DNA from: Pseudobutyrivibrio sp.
GTDB lineage: Bacteria; Bacillota; Clostridia; Lachnospirales; Lachnospiraceae
Assembly: GCA_017557435.1 (NCBI GenBank)
Contig: JAFYYR010000015.1
Location: 1 to 64,000 of the forward strand
Reading direction: 5' to 3'
Length of the DNA stretch: 64,000 nucleotides
The notes beneath the pieces were generated by a model that was not told the origin of the DNA, searched no databases, and saw only the letters and a program-made list of their open reading frames with translations. A program made the translations under genes and the position numbers. Positions 44,116 through 53,384 of the stretch are shown here, piece after piece. How positions within the stretch are numbered: the stretch's first letter is position 1; every line of letters begins with the position of its first letter.

Positions 44116-47100
44116 TTATTTGTTGTTTTTATTGTTTTTCTTTGATTTATATAACAACAGCGCCGCCCCCATCATTAACAGAACTCCGCCGATTGTATAT
44201 ACATAGACTCCCCTTCCACCTGTCTCAGGTAGAGTATAAGCAACAACATCGAAGAAACTATATTCATATGTTGCGATGTTGCCTGCTTTGCTTACGGTAG
44301 CATGTACTACCTTGTTTGAAGACTTAATCCTTACAGATACGCCCTCATATTTTTCATATGTGACAATCCACTCTTCTTTGCTAAGTGCAAAGCTCTTTGG
44401 TGCCTTTGTCTCTCTGAGGATGTATGTGCCATCCTGAACTGTCTGAGGCTTTGAATGCTCAGAATCTGGATTTTCAACTTCCCAGAGACTATTAAACCAA
44501 AGGATTTCTCCCTGACTATTTGTTACACCGTAGAATACAGTGAATGTATCATCAGCATTTCTTAACTCAAACTGTGCTCCAGCAAGAGTTTCGTATGTAT
44601 TAGCATTTCTCTTTACAATCTTAAATTCATAAGACTGCTTAAGCTCATTTACAACCTTTACTTGGCTGTCCTTTCCACTCTCTACATTAACTGATGTAGT
44701 TCTTTCTATAAGAGAAAGTGCTTGCTCAGCTCCATCTACAACCTGATACATTGTAGTTTCGTATCTTTCTAAGTCAGCCTTCTCGTATTCACCATTTGCA
44801 TTCTTGTCGTAAACATAGCACTCTGTAACTCTATATTCGCCTGGAAGCAAATCGGTGATTGTAAATGACTGGTCAGCAAAAATATTAAATGCATCATTGC
44901 TGTAGCCTACTCCAAGCAGTTTATTTCCGTTGTAGTAAGAAATAATATTGGTCTGAATCACTCCAATTGTAATTGGACTAACAACTTCTGTTGTACCATC
45001 CTCAAGAACTCGCTCTACCTTGATTCCATACATGGTATCTGTAGAAGCATTTGTTGAATTACCAGTGAGTTTCTTTTCAATTGTAAGAGAACCCTTTACA
45101 TTCTTGTTTGTAAATGTATGTGTCTCATTACCAAGCTTTTCAACAGAAACCTGAGCAATTGTCTTTGGTGAAAGAATAAAATCAAGTCCTGTTCTGTCAT
45201 AACCGTAATTGCTTGAATAGAAGTTACCCTTTGAATTACTAATTGTGACTGGGCACTCAACCTTTGCTGTTGTGAAAAGATTTGCACCGCTTAAATCAAC
45301 ATAACCATTTCTAGGATTGTAAGTTCCTGTATAGTACATAGCCACGTTTCTATATGGCTCGTGTTCGCCGCCTACCTTTTCGCTTGATGGCTTGTAGTAT
45401 CTAGAATCCTGTGGATAGTATGAATTGCTGTCGATAATAACAAGCTTTGTATCGCTTGAGCCCTCATACTTAACCTTGAATGCTAAAACTGAATTCTGGC
45501 CTAGCTTCTGAGAATCAGCTCTCCACTCGTAGCCGTTCTGCTTAGTCATCTGAACACTCTTTGAATCAGCAACCCATCTGTAGCTGTCATCATAGTATCC
45601 GATGAGTGTTATTCGACCGCTATTTCCATCTAAATCGTAGATGTTAGTGATTCTTCTACCAGAATCATCGCCATCTGAAACAGCATCTACTTCAATATCT
45701 AAGTGGCTGTACTGCTCTCCACCCTCAGTAGCAGGTGAAGGAATTAAAATTTCTTCTGTAATGTTAGTATTTTCTGTATAAGTAACATCGTGATCTGTTA
45801 ACTCATATCCAATAATTTCTCGCTCTTCAACATTCCAGCTGATAATCTGTGTACAATCCTCATCAGCGAAAATCTTCAGATTCTCAATTGTGCGAGTCCA
45901 ATTATCATCCTTTGTTACTACTACAGGAGTAATTGCAGCTTCTTTGCTATCACAGACTGTTCCATCAAGTTTGATGTACTTTACACCAGAATCATCTGCA
46001 AATGTACCGTATACATCGAATGTGATGTTGTCTGGTCTGCTAGTTGAATTATTGTCATCCCATTCCTTTTTGATTGTAAGGTTCTTCTTGTATGACTCAT
46101 TCTTGAAGTTCTTGATTGTAGTAATTTCTTTTTTATTCTGGTCATCCTTCTTGTAAATCTTGAATGAACCCTGTGTCTTTGATTTAACAGCTCCATCTAT
46201 TATAGAAGAAGTACCATTTACAACCTCTACAACGTAGATAGTCTTGCTTACTCGATAACCCTTTGGAGCTACCATCTCTTTCATATAGTAGGTACCAGCC
46301 TCTACATCAGAGAATGTAACCTTACCATTTGCATCAGATGTAGCTGTGTAAAGAGCTGTGCCCTTGCACTCTGTATCAGCCTCACCGTAGAGACCAAACT
46401 CTGCGCCTGCTAAAGCACGTCCAGCTCCGTCAGCCTTGTTGAAATATACATCTGTAGGAACTGCTATATTCTGATTTTTAAAGTTAAATGTAATCTTGCA
46501 GTTTGATAAGGAAGCACCACGCTCAAGGTAGAAGAATGTAAGTGTATGTCCACCCTTAGCCAAAGCCTTGCGTCCTTCTTCAACTGTCTTGTAACCTAAA
46601 ACATTTGTATAAAGGTTTGTTGTGCTCCGTGAGCCTCTGTTAACTACAGATCTAGCTGCAGAATCAACAATACAATCACCTGTTGCAAAATTGATTCGTC
46701 CTGATACAACGCCGTGGATACCACCAATATCAAGAGCTAACTTGTTATCAATGAATACCCATACATCATCATCACCAGAGAATTCAAAGACTGTATCTTT
46801 TCCATTGTCATCCTTGCCATTTTCAGCGATGTTGAAGTTAACCTGTAAATTCATACCGAAATGTGGCTCATCCTTAGTACCAGAGAATGGCCAGAACTGA
46901 CCTTCACTATCATTTCTCTGAGTACGAGTCATTCGGTTATTTGGCTCATCAAATGAGTAATCGTTTACCTTAGAATCAAATGTGTAATATCCATTTTCAA
47001 AATAGAAAGGAATAGCTACATTTCTGTATGCTAAAATATCATCTTTTCTATCCCAATATGTATTAGCTCCAGTTCTAGATGCGAAAAGCCAAGAATCTGG

Positions 47101-48840
47101 ATCAAAAATAGGTGCTACAGCATAGTTAAATGTAGGCATGTTGTTAGATAATGTATTGCCTACGATACCCTGGTATGCTGTTGGATTATCTGTAGATGAA
47201 TTAGTATTACATCTGTTCCATGGCTGGTAGTATGCTGAACCATTTGTGATAATATCTCCACCATCATGGAAAATTAATGCATTGTTAGCATTTCCTGTTC
47301 TAAGAGATGCATTGTTAATTGAATCCTTGCTATAGTTGAAAAGATTAGCTGAGAAATACTTGTCATCAGCAATCTCTCTATTATCTTGGTATACAAAGAA
47401 AACATTTACAGTTGTTCTCTTGGCTGCTTCACTAGAACTATTTGCACCCTCTGCAATATACTGCCAGTTATTCTCACCCTGTCCATAAATAGTAGCTGCC
47501 CAGTACAATCGACCTGGGTCATATTTATAACTTATATTTGTAACCTGACGCTTATCTGCAAGATATGCACCTCTATATGTATATCCCTCTACAGAAAGTT
47601 GTCTGGCAAGTGTTGTAAAGTAATTGTAGTTAGTTGCCGATACACGACATGACAAATTTTCATTTGCTGGAATGTTGTCGTAAGTTTCAATCTGACCAGT
47701 TACACTCTCAATTGGGTTACCATACTGGTCAACTGCATAAAGATTAAGTGTCTGAGTATTTTTCGCGTGATTATTATCTTTCCATATGATGGTTCCTACT
47801 TTTTTATCTGTGCTAACAGTTGTCCACTTAATGGCAAAAACTGAGAAGCTCTCTGTCTCAAATGAAACATCTACTGTAGAAATATCATCACCAGTCTCCA
47901 CTGATGTGGTAGACTCCTCTGTCAAATCAACAGCCTCTGTAGAATCACTATTTTCCTCGAAGTGAACGATACCTACATCTGTACCTTCAAGCTCCTCATC
48001 TGTCTCAGGTGCCTTTAAGCTTACGATGTTAACTGAAACGCTTCCATCCTTTGGCTCTACTTTGCCATCCTCATTCATAAGAGAAATATCATAAGCCAAA
48101 AATGCTTTAAGCTCCTTGCCAGATTCTTCAGCATCCTCAGAAAGTGAAGTAGCTACCTCTTCCAACTGGTCCTCATCAGTTACTTTTTCGGCCTTAACTT
48201 CTGTGGCACCATTAAGTACGCTCTTCTTTGCTGTGACAGTGACAATGACCTCATCGTTTTCGAACTCAAGAGTTATTTCCTTGTCCTCATCTTCGATTTC
48301 CTCTTTTTTGTATCCACAATGAATACAGATTCCATCTTCATCGAACTCACACTCTTCAGCTTCTTCGATGATTTCGCCGCATTCCTTGCAGCGCTTGATA
48401 TGAGTTCCATCACCATTTGACTCGTACTCGAATTTCTCGTGCTTGCATTTCTTTTCATCCTCAAGCTCCTCATCTTCAAGCTCATCGTCTTCAGCCTCCT
48501 CATCAGTAGCCTCAGCCTCATCGGCTACTGACTCGTCCTCTGACCCATTATTAATTTGTTCCTCCTGGGAATCATTTGATGTAGCATCTCCATCATGATT
48601 ATCAGAAGTTGCATCACCAGAAACGGATGCGTCCTCCTCGGAGCTGCTAGTGGCATCATCTTCTGCTCTCCCTGCTTCAGAAGATGAGACCTCTTCAGAA
48701 TTATCATTAACTGAGTACTCAGCAGCAACGACTTCGTTATCACCCTCCGCATAGGCTACTATCGGTGACGATAAAGCGAGCGCTGTTGCAAGTCCCAAAG
48801 ACAGTATTCTATTAAGCATAGTCAACTTTTTCATAGACAT
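44116..48840 (-). CDS. Giant pilus tip adhesin with fibro-slime and Cna-B domains (LPETGG)
   Basis: This 1574-aa exported protein begins with a signal peptide (to about residue 31) and an acidic low-complexity stretch. A four-cysteine zinc-ribbon-like motif (CKHE, CKECG, CIHCGY, residues 132-176) follows. A fibro-slime/PA14-like domain lies near 650-800 (FSGDDDVWVFIDNKLALDIGGIHG, LTFFYLERGASLSNCKI). SpaA/Cna-B domains follow from about 800 (ADGAGRALAGAEFGLYG; LTIKKEWDDNN; FKIVKRNANTYETLAGAQF). It ends in LPETGG near 1537, a TM and KKNNKNNK. GGGAG lies 5 nt before the ATG. It is the first gene of the pilus operon and probably the tip subunit. Confidence 0.92.
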   Translation of the reverse strand: MSMKKLTMLNRILSLGLATALALSSPIVAYAEGDNEVVAAEYSVNDNSEEVSSSEAGRAEDDATSSSEEDASVSGDATSDNHDGDATSNDSQEEQINNGSEDESVADEAEATDEEAEDDELEDEELEDEKKCKHEKFEYESNGDGTHIKRCKECGEIIEEAEECEFDEDGICIHCGYKKEEIEDEDKEITLEFENDEVIVTVTAKKSVLNGATEVKAEKVTDEDQLEEVATSLSEDAEESGKELKAFLAYDISLMNEDGKVEPKDGSVSVNIVSLKAPETDEELEGTDVGIVHFEENSDSTEAVDLTEESTTSVETGDDISTVDVSFETESFSVFAIKWTTVSTDKKVGTIIWKDNNHAKNTQTLNLYAVDQYGNPIESVTGQIETYDNIPANENLSCRVSATNYNYFTTLARQLSVEGYTYRGAYLADKRQVTNISYKYDPGRLYWAATIYGQGENNWQYIAEGANSSSEAAKRTTVNVFFVYQDNREIADDKYFSANLFNYSKDSINNASLRTGNANNALIFHDGGDIITNGSAYYQPWNRCNTNSSTDNPTAYQGIVGNTLSNNMPTFNYAVAPIFDPDSWLFASRTGANTYWDRKDDILAYRNVAIPFYFENGYYTFDSKVNDYSFDEPNNRMTRTQRNDSEGQFWPFSGTKDEPHFGMNLQVNFNIAENGKDDNGKDTVFEFSGDDDVWVFIDNKLALDIGGIHGVVSGRINFATGDCIVDSAARSVVNRGSRSTTNLYTNVLGYKTVEEGRKALAKGGHTLTFFYLERGASLSNCKITFNFKNQNIAVPTDVYFNKADGAGRALAGAEFGLYGEADTECKGTALYTATSDANGKVTFSDVEAGTYYMKEMVAPKGYRVSKTIYVVEVVNGTSSIIDGAVKSKTQGSFKIYKKDDQNKKEITTIKNFKNESYKKNLTIKKEWDDNNSTSRPDNITFDVYGTFADDSGVKYIKLDGTVCDSKEAAITPVVVTKDDNWTRTIENLKIFADEDCTQIISWNVEEREIIGYELTDHDVTYTENTNITEEILIPSPATEGGEQYSHLDIEVDAVSDGDDSGRRITNIYDLDGNSGRITLIGYYDDSYRWVADSKSVQMTKQNGYEWRADSQKLGQNSVLAFKVKYEGSSDTKLVIIDSNSYYPQDSRYYKPSSEKVGGEHEPYRNVAMYYTGTYNPRNGYVDLSGANLFTTAKVECPVTISNSKGNFYSSNYGYDRTGLDFILSPKTIAQVSVEKLGNETHTFTNKNVKGSLTIEKKLTGNSTNASTDTMYGIKVERVLEDGTTEVVSPITIGVIQTNIISYYNGNKLLGVGYSNDAFNIFADQSFTITDLLPGEYRVTECYVYDKNANGEYEKADLERYETTMYQVVDGAEQALSLIERTTSVNVESGKDSQVKVVNELKQSYEFKIVKRNANTYETLAGAQFELRNADDTFTVFYGVTNSQGEILWFNSLWEVENPDSEHSKPQTVQDGTYILRETKAPKSFALSKEEWIVTYEKYEGVSVRIKSSNKVVHATVSKAGNIATYEYSFFDVVAYTLPETGGRGVYVYTIGGVLLMMGAALLLYKSKKNNKNNK

Positions 48841-48919
48841 TGTTACTCCCTTTTCTTAAACACATCTTCCTACATTCAAGTCTTTCCAAAAGAAAGATGT
48901 GTTCAACATGTGTCCGAAT

Positions 48920-48983
48920 AGTATATTACGGCACATTTTTTTTATTTAAAAGATGTCTGGCAATAAGTGTCATTTTTTGGCAA
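48920..48983 (-). promoter_or_regulatory. Inverted direct-repeat site and -10 upstream of the pilus operon
   Basis: On the plus strand, CTGGCAATAAG and TTGGCAAAAAA half-sites lie 20 bp apart (48958-48963 and 48978-48983). This is the same spacing as at the SRRP genes but the opposite orientation to the gene. A TATACT -10 candidate is at 48920-48925, 32 nt from the nearer half-site. The repeat partly overlaps the T-tract of the upstream terminator, so chance similarity is possible. Confidence 0.45.
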
Positions 48984-49012
48984 AAAATAACTCCAGGACT
49001 ATTTCCTGGAGT
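48979..49012 (-). terminator. Terminator upstream of the pilus operon
   Basis: A perfect 9-bp stem actccagga/tcctggagt (48990-48998 with 49004-49012) is followed on the minus strand by TATTTTTTGCC. It ends transcription coming from the GT2 gene. Confidence 0.85.
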
Positions 49013-49076
49013 AATATATACCAATTTGAACTATGCTGTTTAGTGAATTATTTACTATAACTTTTAGGGCAAACCT

Positions 49077-49220
49077 GATGATTAGTTGAATCCTGGGGTT
49101 TAACTGTGCTCAATGTAAAGCACAGTTAAATTTTGCTTCGCAAAACAATGATTATGAAACCTTCGATTTATAATCATTGCCTGTTACGGATTTAATTAAT
49201 CTTGATGATTAATTAAATCC
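49077..49220. mobile_element. MITE-like hairpin array at the 3' end of the GT2 gene
   Basis: Four successive hairpins lie here: 49099-49110 with 49119-49130 (12 bp); 49131-49136 with 49140-49145; 49147-49155 with 49170-49178; and 49188-49201 with 49207-49220 (14 bp, overlapping the GT2 stop). gatgattaRttRaatcct occurs at 49077-49094 and again at 49204-49221, and its complement at about 49188-49201, giving TIR-like ends. No transposase is present. Confidence 0.4.
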
Positions 49221-50225
49221 TACTACCTTCTGTGCAATCTTGTAGGCTGATACAGAGATGAAACGTCCTGTATGGCCTGGAAGATTAGTAGTGCCGCAAA
49301 GGATTCCGTAGCGAAGCTTCTTATATATAAACTCATCCTTTGACTTGATGTAACTCCAAAGGTCGTGGCGTTTCTGCTGGTGTTCCTTAGTGCCGCTCTT
49401 CATAAGAAGCACTGTAGACACAACTGTAATCATCTCAAGATAGTTAAACATATATTTTTTAACATGCTCATTCTCAATATTCTTGTAGTCAAATGACTCA
49501 AGCATAAGCTTGTTAACTTTAATCTGCTGATCGATACGGCTAATCATAACCTTTTCATTAACTGACTGGTCCTCACGACCGATGTAGTAACGATAGAACT
49601 CTACATCAAGATAGTACATAGTCTTAACATAAGGAAGTGGATAGAATACATAGAGGTTGTCCACATAGAATGTATGCTTTGGAAGCTCTAGTCCACATTC
49701 TCTTAAAAGTTCTGTACGATAAATAACTGAGTGCATGAGAATGTACTGACCCTTTTTGAAGCGACCTGTCTCATCCCATGTAAAGTATCTGTCCTTAGGA
49801 AGGTTAGAGTAAGACATAACCTTTTTATGAATAGCGCCTTCCTTTTCGTATACGTAATTAGAAATAAGCATATCAAGCTCTTTTTCTTCATCAACTGTGC
49901 GACGAAGAACATCGAGAATCTTGTCATAAGCTTTCTCATCTACCCAGTCGTCAGAGTCAACTACCTTGAAGTAACGACCAGTGGCATTCTTAAGACCAGT
50001 ATTAACAGCCTGGCCATGTCCACCATTCTCCTGATGAACTGCCTTAATAATAGAAGGATGCTCTGCTGCAAGTCTATCTGCTATTTCAGCTGTGTTATCC
50101 TTTTGACTACCATCATCTACAATGATAATCTCTACTTCCTCTCCACCGTGTAAAAGTGTCTCAACACAGTGTTCCATATATGCAGCTGAATTATAACAAG
50201 GTACTGCAAAAGATAATAATTTCAT
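49209..50225 (-). CDS. Family 2 glycosyltransferase
   Basis: This 338-aa GT-A enzyme begins LLSFAVPCYNSAAYMEHCVETLL. It has IIIVDDGSQKDNT and the DXD-like FKVVDSDDWVDEKAY near residue 90, with NGGHGQAVNTGL between them. The C-terminal half is helical. Such enzymes move sugars from nucleotide donors to surface polysaccharides or lipids; the acceptor is unknown. GGAG precedes the ATG. The final codons and stop lie inside a 14-bp inverted repeat that may come from an inserted MITE. Confidence 0.9.
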   Translation of the reverse strand: MKLLSFAVPCYNSAAYMEHCVETLLHGGEEVEIIIVDDGSQKDNTAEIADRLAAEHPSIIKAVHQENGGHGQAVNTGLKNATGRYFKVVDSDDWVDEKAYDKILDVLRRTVDEEKELDMLISNYVYEKEGAIHKKVMSYSNLPKDRYFTWDETGRFKKGQYILMHSVIYRTELLRECGLELPKHTFYVDNLYVFYPLPYVKTMYYLDVEFYRYYIGREDQSVNEKVMISRIDQQIKVNKLMLESFDYKNIENEHVKKYMFNYLEMITVVSTVLLMKSGTKEHQQKRHDLWSYIKSKDEFIYKKLRYGILCGTTNLPGHTGRFISVSAYKIAQKVVGFN

Positions 50226-50242
50226 AAAAATCTCCTCATAAA

Positions 50243-50827
50243 CTAAATTACATCTAAAATGCGATGTAGTAACATCTCAATGCTAACGCCCCAAAGAAGT
50301 AATGCGCCAGCCACATAAGCTATTGTCTTAATCTCAAATCCGTAGTGAAGTCCTGTGTAGAAACCACATACAACCATCACCACTGAAATTACAAATATAA
50401 TTATTATTACCTGCCAAACGGTAACTCCCACAAGTCCACACACGCAACCAGCTGCTGCAGTGTAGATGCTAGACATAACAACCAGTCTAATGTAATCCCA
50501 GACTCTAATTGTATCACGTCTGCGCTCCTGTACAAACTTGCGCTGAACAGCCTTAACAATAAGTCGCATTCCAAGTAATGCAAGAACTATGGCTGCAACT
50601 GCCTCGCCATAGTAGATTGGATTAGGTATATATCCATTAGTGGACAATCCCCAGCAAATCAAATATCCAACCAAATAGAATATCAACTCAACTGCTGCAA
50701 CAACCACGCAGGCAATTATTAATGTCTTCTTTTTTATATTGGCAAGCATTGCACCCTGTATCTCCATTGCAGCAAATACATCAAGCAATATACCAGCCAT
50801 TATTAGCATATTTTCTAACCAGCTCAT
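50243..50827 (-). CDS. Six-TM membrane protein, MntP-like
   Basis: This protein of about 194 aa has six hydrophobic segments in a 3+3 pattern. The N-terminal IMAGILLDVFAAMEIQGAML resembles the acidic first helix of MntP manganese exporters (GxxxDAFAVSxxxG), and the second half repeats the layout around TAAAGCVCGLVGVTVW. The ATG at 50827 is used (GGAG upstream); a TTG lies seven codons earlier. It is cotranscribed with the GT2 gene. The MntP link is tentative. Confidence 0.55.
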   Translation of the reverse strand: MSWLENMLIMAGILLDVFAAMEIQGAMLANIKKKTLIIACVVVAAVELIFYLVGYLICWGLSTNGYIPNPIYYGEAVAAIVLALLGMRLIVKAVQRKFVQERRRDTIRVWDYIRLVVMSSIYTAAAGCVCGLVGVTVWQVIIIIFVISVVMVVCGFYTGLHYGFEIKTIAYVAGALLLWGVSIEMLLHRILDVI

Positions 50828-50948
50828 ATACAAATACGCTCCAATCAATCACAAAAGATATCTATATTATAATGTATATATTTTCTCCAAAAATATTCAA
50901 TCATTAAAAGTAGTGTTAACACAAGCTACAAAAATCAGCTTTTGTATT

Positions 50949-51521
50949 CTACTTATCCATATTGGAAATAACCTGAATAATAGGGCTATGGAAAATCTTC
51001 ACATAGACATCTGCAAGCTCATCTACTGGCGAATCCATACCTCTCATAATCCACTGAATTGTAACCCATGAAATAGTATGGGCTAAAAATTCCGATACAA
51101 GTTTCTCATCAAGCCACTCATAATTGGCAATGCTAAGCAAACTATCAATATCAATATATTTCTTTACCAGGTTAGCCACGCATCTGTTAAAAATCTCATT
51201 GAAGGAATTCTGTCCCTCAAGCTGAGCAGCTCTTCTGTAAAAATCCTTGCCCTTGTAAATGGTAGTCAAAAGCAAGGTGATACCCTCTCTAAGCATTCCA
51301 TTTGCAAGAAGAGGCTCAATAGGAGCAAAAAGCTCGTTGACAGTAATCCATTCAAGAAGCTCATACTTATCCTGGAAATGATTGTAAAAAGTAGGACGAA
51401 TAACTCCTGCTTTATTGGTAATCTCTTTTATTGTAATCTTATCAATTGGCTTGGTGGCCGCCAGCTCCTTCAAGCTCTCAGCCAACACGATGTCAATTGC
51501 ATTCTGCGTTTGATTATTCAT
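50949..51521 (-). CDS. TetR/AcrR family regulator
   Basis: This 190-aa repressor has an N-terminal TetR HTH (KPIDKITIKEITNKAGVIRPTFYNHFQDKYELL, about 24-56). Its helical ligand domain has WVTIQWIMRGMDSPVDELADVY near the end, like the DhaS-type subgroup. It is the third gene of an operon with a DUF308 membrane protein and a 77-aa protein, and probably controls that operon or a nearby transport function. Confidence 0.9.
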   Translation of the reverse strand: MNNQTQNAIDIVLAESLKELAATKPIDKITIKEITNKAGVIRPTFYNHFQDKYELLEWITVNELFAPIEPLLANGMLREGITLLLTTIYKGKDFYRRAAQLEGQNSFNEIFNRCVANLVKKYIDIDSLLSIANYEWLDEKLVSEFLAHTISWVTIQWIMRGMDSPVDELADVYVKIFHSPIIQVISNMDK

Positions 51522-51530
51522 TAATGCTCC

Positions 51531-51764
51531 TTAAGAATCCTGATATTCCACTGATACATAGAATCCCTTTGGGGTTTCTTTGATATCTACTACCTTCCCT
51601 TCCTTGGCAGAAATACGCTGAAGTGTAGTATAGTTGCCTGACATGGCATAGGACCTGCCCAGCACATAGTAGTATGAATTAGGCAACTCATATTCTGTAA
51701 TGGAAAGCACATCTCCAATCTCAAGAAGCCCTGTGCGTTCCATCTTAAATTCCATTTGTCCCAT
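51531..51764 (-). CDS. Small protein of unknown function
   Basis: This 77-aa soluble, probably all-beta protein (MERTGLLEIGDVLSITEYEL, AKEGKVVDIKETPKGFYVSVEY) overlaps the DUF308 stop in a TAATG junction and ends 9 bp before the tetR start. I do not recognise a family. Its place between two well-supported genes and the coupled start argue that it is real. Confidence 0.7.
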   Translation of the reverse strand: MGQMEFKMERTGLLEIGDVLSITEYELPNSYYYVLGRSYAMSGNYTTLQRISAKEGKVVDIKETPKGFYVSVEYQDS

Positions 51765-52381
51765 TAGACATTTTCCTCTTTTGTCTCTTCCTCTACCACT
51801 TCTTCTACAACTTCCTCCTCTACAATTGTAGAATCAACAATCATAGCAGAAGTTGATTTTCTAACCTTGTGGACAAAGAATATATCTGTCACACCATCAA
51901 ATACCATCATAAGACCAATTAGCCAAACAATAGTAGCGATAATATCAAATGCCATTGCGATACATAAAAGGCCAAGTACAATATTGACTACTGCACCTAT
52001 AAATAATAGAAGGGAACCTCCCTGCTTTGTCTTAAGAACCTCAAAGCCCATGCCCAAATCCTGAACACCATGTACCACCAAAATAACACCGATGGCAATA
52101 GGTATTATATTAATGAAGATGTTACCCTTTGGAGACATAAACATCCAAATACCAAGAATAGCAAGTATAGCCCCCACTACAATCCCCATAACATTTTTAG
52201 AATTCTCAAAAACCTGACTGATTATAATAGCAACTCCAGCTAAAATAATAATGCCTGCAATGATACGGCTAAGAAACTCTGTAGTCTCTGTAGGGAATGC
52301 CATTAAAAGCACACCAATGATAATGCTAATCACTGCTGAAATTGTAATATTAAGTCTAAGTCCTTTGATTTTTTCTTTCAT
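51764..52381 (-). CDS. DUF308 (HdeD-like) membrane protein
   Basis: This 205-aa protein has six membrane helices in three similar pairs (VISIIIGVLLMAFPTETTEFLSRIIAGIIILAG first), a hallmark of HdeD/DUF308 proteins linked to acid and envelope stress. The last 35 residues are acidic (VEEEVVEEVVEEETKEENV). It leads the operon with the 77-aa protein and the TetR regulator. Confidence 0.87.
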   Translation of the reverse strand: MKEKIKGLRLNITISAVISIIIGVLLMAFPTETTEFLSRIIAGIIILAGVAIIISQVFENSKNVMGIVVGAILAILGIWMFMSPKGNIFINIIPIAIGVILVVHGVQDLGMGFEVLKTKQGGSLLLFIGAVVNIVLGLLCIAMAFDIIATIVWLIGLMMVFDGVTDIFFVHKVRKSTSAMIVDSTIVEEEVVEEVVEEETKEENV

Positions 52382-52397
52382 CCCTCTACCTCCAATG

Positions 52398-52430
52398 AAG
52401 AAAAGTGTTGAGCCTTTTGACCCAACACTT
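52398..52430 (-). terminator. Terminator of the degV gene
   Basis: The stem aagtgttg/caacactt (52403-52410 with 52423-52430) extends inward with partial pairs and is followed on the minus strand by TTCTTC. It lies just past the DegV stop. Confidence 0.75.
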
Positions 52431-52435
52431 TATTA

Positions 52436-53323
52436 TTAATGTTCTTTTTTGCAGCCCCAGAAACCAATAGCAACTGTACCTGGGCCTGTGTGTGCACCAA
52501 TTGTAGGTCCTATATCGAAAATACGAATCTTCTCTTTGAGCTTAGGGAATTCTGCCTCAAGCATGTCTGCCATCTCTCTGGCATCCTCATAACATACTGA
52601 ATGAGTGATGAAAATATTCTCATCATAGTCAGAACCATTCTCGATGCGCTCCTTGATAGCTGCAAGAGCTGCCTTCTTAACCATCTTCTTACCACGGCAC
52701 TTCTGACGTGGAATTAATTTACCCTCATCATTAATATTCATAAGTGGGCAGATATTAAGAGCTGTACCAAACCAACCAGATACCTTTGATACTCTACCAC
52801 CTCTGATAAGGAAGGTTAAATCTGTTGTAAAGAACCATGTATTCTGATTCTGAACATGCTCTGCAGCCCAGCTGCAAAGATCATCAAAGCTATATCCCTC
52901 ATCGCGAAGGCTCGCAAGCTTGTCCATGAAAAGTCCATAACCAGATGATGCTGTCAAACTATCGATAACCACAACCTTTCTATCTGGGAACTCTTCCTTC
53001 ATCTCCTCTGCTGCAATACGAGCAGAATTCAAAACTCCTGAGATACCACTAGAAAGTGTCAAATGAATGACATCCTTGCCCTGTGAAAGGAATCCTCTAA
53101 AATACTCTGTAAATGCATCTGCATTAACCTGTGAAGTCTTAGTCATAGCTCCATCAACCATTGCCTGATAGAAATCCTGAACTGACATAGACTTAAATAA
53201 ATCATCAACATATTCTTTGCCATCTAAATAATAGTGAAAGCAAATATATTCGATATTTTTCTCTTTAAGATATTCGGCTGTTACGTCCGCTGTCGAACAG
53301 CAACTAATAATGTAATCTCCCAT
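52436..53323 (-). CDS. DegV family fatty acid-binding protein
   Basis: This DegV/FakB-like protein of about 295 aa binds a single fatty acid for FakA kinase. The family signature begins MGDYIISCCSTADVTAEYL; the central part has KTSQVNADAFTEYFRGFL and HLTLSSGISGVLNSARIA, and a late GPTIGAHTGPGTVAIGFWG forms the lipid pocket. The ATG at 53323 matches the family start; the frame is open 24 codons further into the upstream gene's end. Confidence 0.93.
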   Translation of the reverse strand: MGDYIISCCSTADVTAEYLKEKNIEYICFHYYLDGKEYVDDLFKSMSVQDFYQAMVDGAMTKTSQVNADAFTEYFRGFLSQGKDVIHLTLSSGISGVLNSARIAAEEMKEEFPDRKVVVIDSLTASSGYGLFMDKLASLRDEGYSFDDLCSWAAEHVQNQNTWFFTTDLTFLIRGGRVSKVSGWFGTALNICPLMNINDEGKLIPRQKCRGKKMVKKAALAAIKERIENGSDYDENIFITHSVCYEDAREMADMLEAEFPKLKEKIRIFDIGPTIGAHTGPGTVAIGFWGCKKEH

Positions 53324-53384
53324 TTTTATACCTGTTCCTTTGTTACTAAATCTATAGCCTGTTTGAGTATACCCCATCTCGATA

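Larger units (their letters stand above)
48841..49208. other. 368-bp intergenic region upstream of the pilus operon
   Basis: This gap holds the pilus operon promoter and repeat site (48920-48983), a terminator (48979-49012) and a string of hairpins that looks like a MITE (49077-49220). I see no gene. Confidence 0.65.

Noticed and set aside
49099-49130. Strong terminator for the GT2 gene
   Set aside because: The 12-bp stem has no T-tract on the minus strand; the hairpin at 48990-49012 does and is preferred.
50949-51521. TetR protein as regulator of the TTGGCA direct-repeat sites
   Set aside because: TetR proteins bind palindromes, not direct repeats, and the gene belongs to the DUF308 operon with no such site nearby.
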